Shown one piece after another: positions 25,563 to 33,863 of a stretch of 64,000 nt of DNA (within the stretch, counting starts at the first letter, position 1; each line of letters starts with the position of its first letter). The stretch covers positions 545,001-609,000 of the forward strand of contig NC_012491.1 of assembly GCF_000010165.1 (NCBI RefSeq), read 5' to 3'. The stretch comes from Brevibacillus brevis NBRC 100599. GTDB lineage: Bacteria > Bacillota > Bacilli > Brevibacillales > Brevibacillaceae. Below the pieces are notes generated by a model. It worked only from the letters and a program-made list of their open reading frames with translations, made no database searches and had not been told where the DNA came from. A program made the position numbers and the translations under genes.

Positions 25563-26039
25563 ATGGAGGAAACTTTCCGAAGATCACTTTATCCTGATTT
25601 AGATGACATCGACTATGGGATCATTCGAGCCTTGCAAGGAAATGCGCGCTTGCCGTTTACTCAGATTGCAAAGGACCTCGGGGTTACAGAAAAGACGATT
25701 CGCATGCGCGTCCAGCAATTGCAGGACGAAGGTGCCCTGAGTCTGGTCGGTATTGTCAATCCGGTCAAGGCAGGGTTTCATGTACAAGCGATGATTCAAG
25801 TGGCTGTGGATGCGGAAAAGCTGGACGATGTGGTTGCTGCGTTGATGGAAACCGTAGAGATTAGGCTCATCGTACTCACTTCTGGTGAATATCAGCTTTT
25901 CACACAGGTGCTCGTAACAAGTAATGAAGAATTATCGCAATTTTTACTTAAGAAGCTGCACAAGATTCCTGGCATCTCCAAAACGAATGTGATTAACGAA
26001 TTGAAAATATTGAAGTCCAAGTACAACTTTATCCGCTAG
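25563..26039 (+). CDS. Lrp/AsnC-family transcription regulator
   Basis: A 158-residue regulator: N-terminal helix-turn-helix (about residues 15-60, QIAKDLGVTEKTIRMRVQQLQDEG), then an alpha-beta ligand-binding (RAM) domain. Such proteins form octamers or dimers and respond to amino acids or related small molecules. The ligand is unknown. The gene ends 24 bases before the two chromate-transporter genes and probably forms an operon with them, so it may regulate them. Confidence 0.9.
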   Translation: MEETFRRSLYPDLDDIDYGIIRALQGNARLPFTQIAKDLGVTEKTIRMRVQQLQDEGALSLVGIVNPVKAGFHVQAMIQVAVDAEKLDDVVAALMETVEIRLIVLTSGEYQLFTQVLVTSNEELSQFLLKKLHKIPGISKTNVINELKILKSKYNFIR

Positions 26040-26063
26040 TTAGGCAAGGACGGAGGTACAGCT

Positions 26064-26645
26064 ATGATTTACTGGCAATTATTTCTCGCCTTTTTCCGCA
26101 TCGGAATCTTCGGATTTGGGGGAGGGCCTACGATGGTTCCCCTCTTTTACACCGAATGCGTGAAAAAGTATAAATGGGTGACAGATGAGGATTTTTCCGA
26201 CAATCTGGCGCTCGGCAACGCTCTTCCAGGGCCCATTGGGACCAAGCTGGCTGCATATATCGGCTATCGGGTAAAAGGCTGGAAGGGTGCATTGGTGGCA
26301 AACATCGCAGTTGTGATGCCAATCGTGCTTGTGATGATCGGTTTGCTGCAAGTCATATATCAATGGAAGGATGCTCCGGGTGTATACGGCATGATTCAGG
26401 CAATCGGTCCGGTAATCGCAGTTATGACAGGCGTCCTTACGTGGGAATTCCTTTCAAAGGGGTGGAAGGGAGCGTCCAGCAAAGCAGGTGTGAGCCTTTC
26501 CCTCGCCCTCTCACTCGTAGCGTTACTCTTCCTTGATTGGCATCCGGGCATCGTCGTAGGGATTGCGCTGACCGTTTCATTTGCTTATTCTACTTGGTCT
26601 GTCCGCAAGCGCAAGGACAAGGACGGCAAGGAGGGTGTAGCATGA
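26064..26645 (+). CDS. chrA: Chromate transporter, first half (ChrA N-type)
   Basis: A 193-residue short CHR-family membrane protein with about five or six helices. Typical motifs: FRIGIFGFGGGPTMVPL and NALPGPIGTKLAAYIGYRVKG. Short-chain CHR proteins work as a pair encoded side by side, here with the next gene (4-base overlap). They export chromate or related anions; the physiological substrate in an organism not exposed to chromate is uncertain. The C-terminus is a basic tail (RKRKDKDGK). Confidence 0.9.
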   Translation: MIYWQLFLAFFRIGIFGFGGGPTMVPLFYTECVKKYKWVTDEDFSDNLALGNALPGPIGTKLAAYIGYRVKGWKGALVANIAVVMPIVLVMIGLLQVIYQWKDAPGVYGMIQAIGPVIAVMTGVLTWEFLSKGWKGASSKAGVSLSLALSLVALLFLDWHPGIVVGIALTVSFAYSTWSVRKRKDKDGKEGVA

Positions 26646-27175
26646 TCTACCTGCAATTATTTTGGGCATTTTTCATCTCCAACATTTTGGGGTACGGGGG
26701 AGGACCACCCAGCATCCCTTTGATCCAAAATGAAGTGGTTGACCATTACCAGTGGATGAGTGTGCAGGAATTCGGAGAAGTGCTGGCAGTAGGAAATGCC
26801 CTGCCCAGCCCAATCGCGACCAAGCTCGCCGGATACATTGGCTATCAGGTAGCAGGTGTACCGGGTGCAGTCGTCGCTTTATTTGCAACGGTCGCGCCGA
26901 CAGCGATCGCGATGGTCTTATTGATGGGTTTTATTAACCTATTCCGCAGTGCGCCACAGGTAAAAGCGATGACCCAATCGGTACGGCCAGTCGTTACTGT
27001 CTTGCTCGGAACGATGACGTATCAATTCCTAATGGGCGCAGTCGAGGGAATCGGCTGGATGCAAACGGGGATTTTGACAGTGGCATCCTACCTTCTGCTC
27101 GAAACATGGAAGGTCCATCCTGCTTTTGTCATCTTGGGAGCGATGGCGTACGGGTTTGTTTTCATTAGACCTTGA
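26642..27175 (+). CDS. Chromate transporter, second half (ChrA C-type)
   Basis: A 177-residue partner of the preceding CHR protein. It has the matching motifs ISNILGYGGGPPSIPLIQ and NALPSPIATKLAGYIGYQVAG. The two genes are homologous, of opposite expected membrane orientation, and translationally coupled through ATGA at 26642-26645. An upstream in-frame start at 26537 is rejected because it would lie deep in the preceding gene. Confidence 0.9.
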   Translation: MIYLQLFWAFFISNILGYGGGPPSIPLIQNEVVDHYQWMSVQEFGEVLAVGNALPSPIATKLAGYIGYQVAGVPGAVVALFATVAPTAIAMVLLMGFINLFRSAPQVKAMTQSVRPVVTVLLGTMTYQFLMGAVEGIGWMQTGILTVASYLLLETWKVHPAFVILGAMAYGFVFIRP

Positions 27176-27195
27176 CAACGCCTCCCCAGTCGGAA

Positions 27196-27287
27196 CTTAA
27201 AAAAGGGGACCACGTTTGTCGAACACTTCTTCCTTGAGAAACTTCCGCCCGTAGGGTGGCTTTGGCTCGACGGTACCCTTTTTTAAG
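27196..27287. repeat. Long intergenic palindrome after the chromate transporter
   Basis: CTTAAAAAAGGGGACC (27196-27211) pairs with 27272-27287 with one mismatch, and gtcga/tcgac lies inside. The right arm ends in six T residues before 'aag', so it could end transcription on the + strand, but a 60-nt loop is long for a simple terminator. Confidence 0.65.
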
Positions 27288-27361
27288 TGGAGACGGTCAG
27301 TGATTCCCCCCTGCTGGCGTGTCAGAGTCGAAGAGAACTGTGCTTTTTCTTCCCCTCCACT
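27286..27361. repeat. Second intergenic palindrome with AGTGGAG/CTCCACT ends
   Basis: AGTGGAG (27286-27292) pairs with CTCCACT (27355-27361). It abuts the previous palindrome. The right end, read on the minus strand as agtggaggggaagaaa, resembles the ends of the palindromes at 19876 and 20289. No gene is visible in 27176-27446. Confidence 0.5.
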
Positions 27362-27446
27362 ATGTTGACTCAAACCAGATGGATCTTCCCTGCTTAACTA
27401 ACGGTCTTTCTTATCGGCTAAACGAACGATTTAGGAGGCAAAAACC

Positions 27447-29057
27447 ATGGTTGATTATGACGCAATGGAATACCCATACGCATCGAAGCGTGTGACGACT
27501 TTTGCCAAGAACGGTATGGTAGCGACCTCGCAGCCACTAGCGGCACAAGCAGGTCTCGATATTTTGAAAAAGGGCGGAAATGCGGTGGATGCGGCGATTG
27601 CAACGGCTGCGTGCCTGACTGTGGTAGAACCGACCTCAAACGGCATCGGGGGTGACGCATTTGCCCTCGTGTGGATCAAAGACGAGCTGCACGGACTGAA
27701 TGCAAGCGGTCCGGCTCCACAAGGAATCTCCATCGAGGCATTAAAAGCAAAAGGTCTGAAAGAAATGCCGACCTACGGCTGGACCCCTGTCACGGTCCCA
27801 GGCGCACCTGCTGCGTGGGCAGCCTTGTCCAAGCGTTTTGGACGTCTTCCGCTTACAGAGGTTTTGCAGCCAGCGATTAACTATGCGGAGAATGGCTATC
27901 CGGTATCGCCCACATTGGCGCATAATTGGGATGTAGCATATAGAAAGCTTTCTCAGCAATGCAATGGGGAAGAGTTCGCGCATTGGTTCTCCACCTTTAC
28001 GCCAGATGGCAAAGTACCAAAAGCGGGCGAAATCTGGAAGTCACCGGGTCATGCGAAGACGCTACGTCAAATCGCGGAAACAAATGCGGAGAGCTTCTAC
28101 CGTGGAGAGCTGGCAGACAAGATCGACGCGTTCTCGCGTGATTGCGACGGTTATTTGCGCAAAGAAGACCTGGCAGCCTATGAGCCGGAATGGGTGAAGC
28201 CGATCGGAGTCAACTACCGCGGCTATGATGTGTGGGAGATCCCGCCAAATGGGCAAGGGATGATCGGCCTGATGGCTCTGAACATTCTGAAAGGTTTTGT
28301 TTTTGACGCAAAGGACACAACAGAAACGTATCACAAGCAAATCGAAGCGATGAAGCTGGCATTTGTGGATGGATTGAAATACATCACAGAAGAGAGCAAA
28401 ATGAAGGTTTCGAAGGAAGCCTTGTTGTCAGAGGAGTACGCTGCTACTCGCCGTGCACTGATTGGTCATGAAGCCTTGACGCCAGAGCCGGGTCAGCCGA
28501 AAACGAGCGGTACGGTCTATTTAGCGACTGCTGACGGTGAGGGCAACATGGTTTCCTTTATCCAAAGCAACTACATGGGCTTTGGTTCCGGAGTAGTTGT
28601 GCCGGGGACAGGGATCGCCATGCAAAACCGGGGTCATACCTTCTCGCTGGACCCTGCTCATGACAATTGCTTAGAGCCAGGCAAAAGAACATTCCACACC
28701 ATTATCCCGGGCTTCTTGACGAAGGATGGAAAAGCAATGGGGCCATTCGGCGTAATGGGCGGCTTCATGCAGCCACAAGGACATGTGCAGGTGGTCATGA
28801 ACACCATCGACTTCCACCTCAATCCGCAAGCTTCGCTCGATGCGCCGCGCTGGCAGTGGATGGAAGGCAAAACGGTGGAGCTGGAGCGTCATTTCCCGGA
28901 GCATTTGGCACTAGCTTTGGAGCGCAGGGGTCATACGATCAAGTGGGCGCAGCTCGGCAATTACTTTGGACGAGGTCAAATCATTTGGCGTGATGAAAAT
29001 GGTGTGCTGAGCGGTGGTACGGATATGCGTGCAGACAGCAGCATTGCTGCTTGGTAA
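27447..29057 (+). CDS. Gamma-glutamyltransferase family protein, YwrD-like
   Basis: A 536-residue Ntn-hydrolase of the gamma-glutamyltranspeptidase family. The N-terminal block GGNAVDAAIATAACLTVVEPTSNGIGGDAFA and the core GTVYLATAD with the probable nucleophile T356 are visible. QSNYMGFGSGVVVPGTGIAMQNRG follows. This is the pattern of Bacillus YwrD and its acylase-like relatives rather than classical Ggt. There is no signal peptide, so it is cytoplasmic. It should mature by self-cleavage before T356; the substrate is unknown. ATG 27447 lies nine bases after TTAGGAGG. Confidence 0.88.
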   Translation: MVDYDAMEYPYASKRVTTFAKNGMVATSQPLAAQAGLDILKKGGNAVDAAIATAACLTVVEPTSNGIGGDAFALVWIKDELHGLNASGPAPQGISIEALKAKGLKEMPTYGWTPVTVPGAPAAWAALSKRFGRLPLTEVLQPAINYAENGYPVSPTLAHNWDVAYRKLSQQCNGEEFAHWFSTFTPDGKVPKAGEIWKSPGHAKTLRQIAETNAESFYRGELADKIDAFSRDCDGYLRKEDLAAYEPEWVKPIGVNYRGYDVWEIPPNGQGMIGLMALNILKGFVFDAKDTTETYHKQIEAMKLAFVDGLKYITEESKMKVSKEALLSEEYAATRRALIGHEALTPEPGQPKTSGTVYLATADGEGNMVSFIQSNYMGFGSGVVVPGTGIAMQNRGHTFSLDPAHDNCLEPGKRTFHTIIPGFLTKDGKAMGPFGVMGGFMQPQGHVQVVMNTIDFHLNPQASLDAPRWQWMEGKTVELERHFPEHLALALERRGHTIKWAQLGNYFGRGQIIWRDENGVLSGGTDMRADSSIAAW

Positions 29058-29097
29058 GGAAAAATCCTGGGACTGGACTGAGGAAAGGAGGGCTACC

Positions 29098-29427
29098 ATG
29101 GAAACTTTACCTCCATCGGTGTGGAGTGTCTATTATATATGTATCCTCATAACAATAATCAGTGGTATTGCGTATCTAATTCGGAAACAGCGTCCCCTTT
29201 TTTCGATGATAACGATATTTTTTTCTATTGTCGGTCCAATTGTATTTTTTTTGCAGTCTCTAGTGCGCGGCTCTGGAACAGAAATTGATAACCTGTTGTA
29301 CCACCTTACCCAAGGGGATATATGGGCTATGTTTGTTATCCTTGCTTTTATGGAAATAGTTGCGTGGTATCTCACACTTGCGAAAGATCTTTTTAGCAAA
29401 AGAGAACCGAATAATAGAGTGAGTTGA
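29098..29427 (+). CDS. Small membrane protein, three helices
   Basis: A 109-residue hydrophobic protein of unknown function. Helices lie at about residues 8-27, 35-54 and 73-95. ATG 29098 lies seven bases after GGAAAGGAGG, an almost ideal site. It starts 40 bases after the GGT-like gene and is followed by a terminator, so the two probably share a transcript. I recognise no family. Confidence 0.8.
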   Translation: METLPPSVWSVYYICILITIISGIAYLIRKQRPLFSMITIFFSIVGPIVFFLQSLVRGSGTEIDNLLYHLTQGDIWAMFVILAFMEIVAWYLTLAKDLFSKREPNNRVS

Positions 29428-29428
29428 G

Positions 29429-29452
29429 CCGAAGCTGATGCTTCGGTTTTTT
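29429..29452 (+). terminator. Terminator after the small membrane protein
   Basis: CCGAAGC/GCTTCGG stem, TGAT loop, six T residues. Confidence 0.92.
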
Positions 29453-29484
29453 ATTTCCTCGTAATGGAATGGATGACAAGATGT

Positions 29485-29524
29485 TCTCTTGTTCAGAAGT
29501 TGTCTAGATGTTCCTAGTAGAATG
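29485..29524 (+). repeat. 40-nt direct repeat, copy 1
   Basis: Identical at 36 of 40 positions to 30099-30138. Both copies lie upstream of the paralogous CheY-like genes, so gene and upstream region were duplicated together. The conserved block may hold the shared promoter or operator; it ends in tagtagaatg. Confidence 0.8.
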
Positions 29525-29619
29525 TAGAAAATGATCAAATTATGTCGTTTTTGCATATAGTAAACCTCTTTATGATAGTTCGAAAATCGCGGTATAAAAG
29601 ATGGGAGAAAACAATTTGA

Positions 29620-29991
29620 ATGAATACCATTTTAATTGTTGATGATACAGCGTTTACGAGACTCGTGCTGCGTAACATGTTTGAGAAATTAGGTATTGAG
29701 GTAGTGGCGGAAGCTGATTCAGGGGAGGAGGCTGTTAGGAATTATTGTTTGTATCGACCGTCACTGGTTATTATGGATATTACGATGCCGGGCATGAACG
29801 GTTTGGTTGCTTCCCGAAAAATCATAGAGCTGGATAAGAATGCGAAGATCATCATTTGCTCCGCAGTTGCACGACGCGATACGGTCATCAAAGCGATTCA
29901 GGCTGGTGCGCGTGATTTTATCGCAAAGCCCTTACAGTTCGAGAGGATTGAATGGGCTGTTCAGCATTTGTTAGAAACAGATTCTAGGTGA
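29620..29991 (+). CDS. Single-domain CheY-like response regulator, copy 1
   Basis: A 123-residue receiver domain with no output domain. Acidic pocket D8/D9, phospho-acceptor D53 (IMDITMPGMNG), the S/T switch in IICSAV, and K in FIAKPL are all present, so it should be phosphorylatable. It resembles CheY and the single-domain regulators used as switches of motility or matrix systems. No kinase gene is nearby. A terminator follows at 30047-30097. It is about 80% identical to the next gene, from a tandem duplication. Confidence 0.93.
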   Translation: MNTILIVDDTAFTRLVLRNMFEKLGIEVVAEADSGEEAVRNYCLYRPSLVIMDITMPGMNGLVASRKIIELDKNAKIIICSAVARRDTVIKAIQAGARDFIAKPLQFERIEWAVQHLLETDSR

Positions 29992-30046
29992 AACAAAATA
30001 GCTGTGGTGGCAGTATGGAATTTTGATGATGGAATATAATTAGGAA

Positions 30047-30097
30047 GAAGAACAGGGATAAGCTGCCGTATAGGTAACTGTCCCTGTTCTTCTTTTT
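30047..30097 (+). terminator. Terminator between the two CheY-like genes
   Basis: A 12-bp perfect stem GAAGAACAGGGA/TCCCTGTTCTTC with a 22-nt loop, then five T residues. It makes the first copy a separate transcript. Confidence 0.85.
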
Positions 30098-30098
30098 G

Positions 30099-30138
30099 TC
30101 TCTTGTTCAGAAATTGTTGAGATGGTCCTAGTAGAATG
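30099..30138 (+). repeat. 40-nt direct repeat, copy 2
   Basis: Second copy of the repeat at 29485-29524 (36/40). It lies about 150 bases before the second CheY-like gene and may carry the promoter of the polysaccharide operon. Confidence 0.8.
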
Positions 30139-30287
30139 GGTGGAGCTACAGAATAGAGGGGCTTTATGCCTATGAAAATGAAAGTATAAGAGGCGTTAGT
30201 TTTGGTTGGTATTGCCATCAGGAATATATTACTATAATGAAATAGTCCAAAAGATATAGATGGATAGGATGGGAGACAGCATTTTGG

Positions 30288-30707
30288 ATGAATAGCATTC
30301 TGATTGTTGATGATACGGCGTTTACGAGACGTGTGCTGCGCAACATATTTGAGACGTTAGGACTGCATGTGGTTGCGGAAGCTGCTTCGGGAGAGGAGGC
30401 TGTTAGAAATTACTGCTTGTACAAACCATCACTCGTTACGATGGACATTACCATGCCTGGCATGAACGGTTTGACTGCTTCACGCAAAATCATGGAGTTG
30501 GACAAGGATGCCAAGATCATTATTTGCTCAGCAGTGTCTAGGAACGATACCGTCATCAAGGCGATTCAGGCAGGGGCGCGGGATTTCATTGCGAAGCCAC
30601 TGCAGCTGGAGCGAATCGAATGGGCTGTCCAAAAATTGCTGGGAACAGGAGTAGATGATTGTTGTGGGGATCGACAGGAGAAACAAATAGCTGAGGTGTT
30701 AGCATGA
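30288..30707 (+). CDS. Single-domain CheY-like response regulator, copy 2, heading the pel operon
   Basis: A 139-residue receiver protein, paralogue of the preceding regulator, with D8/D9, D53 and the FIAKPL lysine intact. It has an extra C-terminal tail of about 16 residues with a Cys pair (DDCCGD). Its stop overlaps the ATG of the epimerase-PelD fusion (ATGA at 30704-30707), so it is translationally coupled to the polysaccharide genes. This suggests that the phosphorylated receiver acts on Pel synthesis, by contact with a cluster protein. The kinase must be encoded elsewhere. Confidence 0.93.
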   Translation: MNSILIVDDTAFTRRVLRNIFETLGLHVVAEAASGEEAVRNYCLYKPSLVTMDITMPGMNGLTASRKIMELDKDAKIIICSAVSRNDTVIKAIQAGARDFIAKPLQLERIEWAVQKLLGTGVDDCCGDRQEKQIAEVLA

Positions 30708-32908
30708 AAGTCTTGATCACAGGTGGTTATGGGTTCATTGGTTCTTTTGTCGCGGAGAGATTTTATAAGGAAGGGTATAAGGTTTTCATCCTCGACAATC
30801 TCAGCTCTGGCAATCAAAGGAACGTCACATTTCCGCATAAGGCATACGAGCTGGATGTAGCGGATAAAAAATGTGATGAAGTATTTAAGAGCAACAAGTT
30901 CGATGTCGTCATCCATTTAGCTGCCCAAGTAAGTGTTGCTGCCTCCATGGAAGACCCCCTGCTGGATACGAATACGAACATTCTGGGACTTGTGAATATG
31001 CTAAAGCTATCGAGCAAATATGGCGTGTCCAAATTTATTTTTGCGTCATCAGCCGCCGTTTACGGCATGAATGAATGTACACCGTTACTCGAAGATTCAG
31101 GGTGTGATCCGGTATCTGTTTATGGAATAAACAAGCACATCGGCGAAATGTATTGCCGCAAATGGACAGAAATGTACGGCTTGCAAACGGTAGCCTTTCG
31201 CTTGGCAAATGTGTATGGCCCCAGACAAAGTGCAGGAGGGGAAGGCGGCGTTATCTCTACTTTTTTAACCCAGATCAACCATGGGAAAGAAATAGTTCTG
31301 CACGGCGATGGTAGCCAAACGAGAGACTTCATTTATGTAGAGGATGTAGCTGATGCCATTTTCCGTTCCGTTACTACGGATGATACGGGTGTGATGAATT
31401 TGTCTACGAACCAGGAAAGCAGCATTAATGAGCTGATTGACATTCTCGGGGCTAACCAGCCTCTTCAAGGAATATCACGAAGGGAAAAACGCCCAGGAGA
31501 CGTAGATAAGTCGGTTTTGGACAATACGTGGGCAAAGCGTAGGCTAGATTGGATCCCGATGTATTCATTGGCGGAGGGGCTGGAAAAAACGGCGCAGTGG
31601 TATCAAGAGACCGTCGCAGAGAAGGAACAAGAGCAGGAGAGCGAAGCGAAGAAAGCGATCCATTGGCTCCGTTCATGGGATGCAAGACCGTACTTAGAGA
31701 ACATTCTTGCGTTTCTTCTGGTGGTTTTCGCGACAGTTGGAACGGTTAATAGCGGTGTCTTTGATCTCAAGCTAATTTACATCGTGTTGATTGGCGCCAT
31801 TTACGGAACGAAGCAATCCCTCTTGTCGGTTATCCTGGCTTGTGGACTTTTCATCGGAGAAAGCCTGCATAACGGGCGCGATGTCGTATCGCTCTTATAT
31901 GACGCGAATGTTCTGTTTCATATCGCGGTCTATTTTATTATCGGGATTGCTGTGGGCTATTCGATCGACAAACGCAACAGGGACGTATTGTCCAAGGAGC
32001 TGCAAAAGCAAGCACTGGAAGACAAGTATGATTTTTTAAAAGACATTTATAACGATGTTCTGATGGTAAAGCAAGAATTGCAGCAGCAGATCGTAAATTC
32101 GGAAGACAGCTTTGGAAAAATCTACAACATCACCAAAGAGTTGGACAGCCTCGAGCCTGAACGCGTATTGCAGAAATCAGTCAAGGTACTGGAAAGAATC
32201 ATGAAGTCCGATGAGATCGCCATTTATACGATGAATCAAAATGGCTCTTTCTTGCGATTGATGGCCAAATCGAATAAAGCGGGCTTTGATCTGCCACGCT
32301 CGCTGAAAATGAGTGAACATGCTTACCTTACTGAATTAATGACAATGAAAAAGATCATCGTGAATAAAGAGCTACGTCACGACATGCCCCTTATAGCAGC
32401 TCCTATTTTTGACAAGGGAAAAATGGTTGCGGTGGTCACATTGCAACAACTCGGGTTTGAAAACTTTACGATGTACACCCAAAACCTTTTTCAGGTTGCC
32501 GTTCAATTGATCTCATCCGCTTTGTCCCGTTCTCTTCGATACTTAAACTCCACACAAAAGGACCGTTACCTAGACGATACCCCTATCCTGATTCCTGCTT
32601 ATTTTTCAGCAATGGTGAAGAACAAAAGGGACGCCAAGCAACAGTTAAACACTGACTTTACCCTCTTGGCAGTGGATTTTGCGCAAATGGATCATCATAC
32701 ACTTGCTACCTATATCGCCAGTTCTCTTCGCGAAGCAGATTATATGGGAATGGACGAAGCAGGAAATGTCTATATCATTCTCTCCAATTCCAACGAGCAA
32801 GAAGCCCGTATCGTGATTGATAGGCTCGGTAGACTCGGTATTGCATCGAGAATTGTGCAGGAAAAAGATCAGGATCGCTTCTCCTTGAAGGATGGCGCTT
32901 ATGTTTAA
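30704..32908 (+). CDS. NAD-dependent sugar epimerase fused to a PelD-like c-di-GMP receptor
   Basis: A 734-residue fusion. Residues 1-305 are an extended SDR epimerase (GGYGFIG at 7-13; catalytic Y140-xxx-K144; S115/S116), the UDP-sugar C4-epimerase type, like PelX. About 330-425 holds four membrane helices, then a helical linker (425-475), a GAF-like domain (about 475-610) and a degenerate GGDEF domain (about 625-720). The GGDEF position reads MGMDEAG, so it should not make c-di-GMP. A READ sequence (676-679) sits where the RxxD inhibitory site lies in c-di-GMP-binding PelD. Thus one protein may supply UDP-GalNAc precursor and gate the synthase. It is followed by PelE with overlap. Confidence 0.88.
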   Translation: MKVLITGGYGFIGSFVAERFYKEGYKVFILDNLSSGNQRNVTFPHKAYELDVADKKCDEVFKSNKFDVVIHLAAQVSVAASMEDPLLDTNTNILGLVNMLKLSSKYGVSKFIFASSAAVYGMNECTPLLEDSGCDPVSVYGINKHIGEMYCRKWTEMYGLQTVAFRLANVYGPRQSAGGEGGVISTFLTQINHGKEIVLHGDGSQTRDFIYVEDVADAIFRSVTTDDTGVMNLSTNQESSINELIDILGANQPLQGISRREKRPGDVDKSVLDNTWAKRRLDWIPMYSLAEGLEKTAQWYQETVAEKEQEQESEAKKAIHWLRSWDARPYLENILAFLLVVFATVGTVNSGVFDLKLIYIVLIGAIYGTKQSLLSVILACGLFIGESLHNGRDVVSLLYDANVLFHIAVYFIIGIAVGYSIDKRNRDVLSKELQKQALEDKYDFLKDIYNDVLMVKQELQQQIVNSEDSFGKIYNITKELDSLEPERVLQKSVKVLERIMKSDEIAIYTMNQNGSFLRLMAKSNKAGFDLPRSLKMSEHAYLTELMTMKKIIVNKELRHDMPLIAAPIFDKGKMVAVVTLQQLGFENFTMYTQNLFQVAVQLISSALSRSLRYLNSTQKDRYLDDTPILIPAYFSAMVKNKRDAKQQLNTDFTLLAVDFAQMDHHTLATYIASSLREADYMGMDEAGNVYIILSNSNEQEARIVIDRLGRLGIASRIVQEKDQDRFSLKDGAYV

Positions 32909-33863
32909 TCTGGTACTCCTCCATGTCTTGGTGTCTGTTGGTTACAGTTGGATGCAAAGCCGCGGCAAAAACAAGCAGGTACTGATTATGCGAATGCTTG
33001 TTACTGGCTTTCTTCCCATTTTTGGCCTCCTGTTATTGGGGATTACCGATGTGTACAAACGAACATCGAAAAAGAATGTGAATGAACTGATGCTAGAGAG
33101 CGATTTGCTTAAGCTAGCGGAGGGATCGAATATTTTCCGAAGAGCGGACATGGAAAAGGAAATGAACATCGTCCCGGTTGAGGACATTTTGTTTTTGAAC
33201 GACACGAGCACGCGCCGAAAGATGCTGATCGATGTCTTGAAAGAGCAGACCATTTGGCAGATCGGCACATTGGAGACAGCCTTGCAAAACGAGGACTCAG
33301 AAACGGTTCACTACGCAGCAGCCGCTTTAACGGAAATGCGGCGCAACCTTCAGCTCCAACTGCAGGATTTATCAGTGAAATACGAGGAGAACAAGCAGGA
33401 GCTTGCAGTTCTACGCGCCTACGCAGACGTATTGAAGAAGTATCTGGACAGTTCACTCCTTGATCAACGCACCTATGTGAAGTACAGCTACACGTATTCG
33501 TTTGTTCTGGAGTCATTATTGGACATTTATCAGGAAGAAGAAAGCTATTTTGTGGACAAGATCAATTGTGAGCTGGGGAACCAGTCCTATGAAAAAGCGG
33601 AACAGTACTGTCAATTGTTTCATGAGTATCATCCGGAAAGCGAGCAGCCATATGTCATGTCGCTCAAGCGCTTCTTTACGATCAGAGACTACGCAGGTTT
33701 TGTGGCAGAGATGAATCGGTTAAAAAGCTCGTCGGTTAAAATCTCCCACGCTACGTTGATGATGATTCGCTACTGGAACGATGAGCAAGACAGCAATTGG
33801 GCGGAAGTCGCTGTTACACAGGAAATAGGTACGAAACTGAAAGAGATGAGCGATACAAAATGA
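32901..33863 (+). CDS. pelE: PelE-like membrane protein
   Basis: A 320-residue protein with two N-terminal membrane helices (about residues 1-18 and 28-48), then a long soluble helical region likely to contain TPR-like repeats. Its size and place between PelD and PelA match PelE of Gram-positive Pel clusters. PelE is thought to be part of the synthase complex with PelD, PelF and PelG. ATG 32901 lies nine bases after AAGGA; an ATG at 32892 is too close to it. Its stop overlaps the pelA start. The call rests more on context than on motifs. Confidence 0.78.
   Translation: MFNLVLLHVLVSVGYSWMQSRGKNKQVLIMRMLVTGFLPIFGLLLLGITDVYKRTSKKNVNELMLESDLLKLAEGSNIFRRADMEKEMNIVPVEDILFLNDTSTRRKMLIDVLKEQTIWQIGTLETALQNEDSETVHYAAAALTEMRRNLQLQLQDLSVKYEENKQELAVLRAYADVLKKYLDSSLLDQRTYVKYSYTYSFVLESLLDIYQEEESYFVDKINCELGNQSYEKAEQYCQLFHEYHPESEQPYVMSLKRFFTIRDYAGFVAEMNRLKSSSVKISHATLMMIRYWNDEQDSNWAEVAVTQEIGTKLKEMSDTK

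Noticed and set aside
30047-30097. CRISPR-like or phage repeat between the CheY-like genes
   Set aside because: It is a single terminator hairpin next to a 40-nt duplication repeat; there are no regular spacers, and no cas genes in the window.
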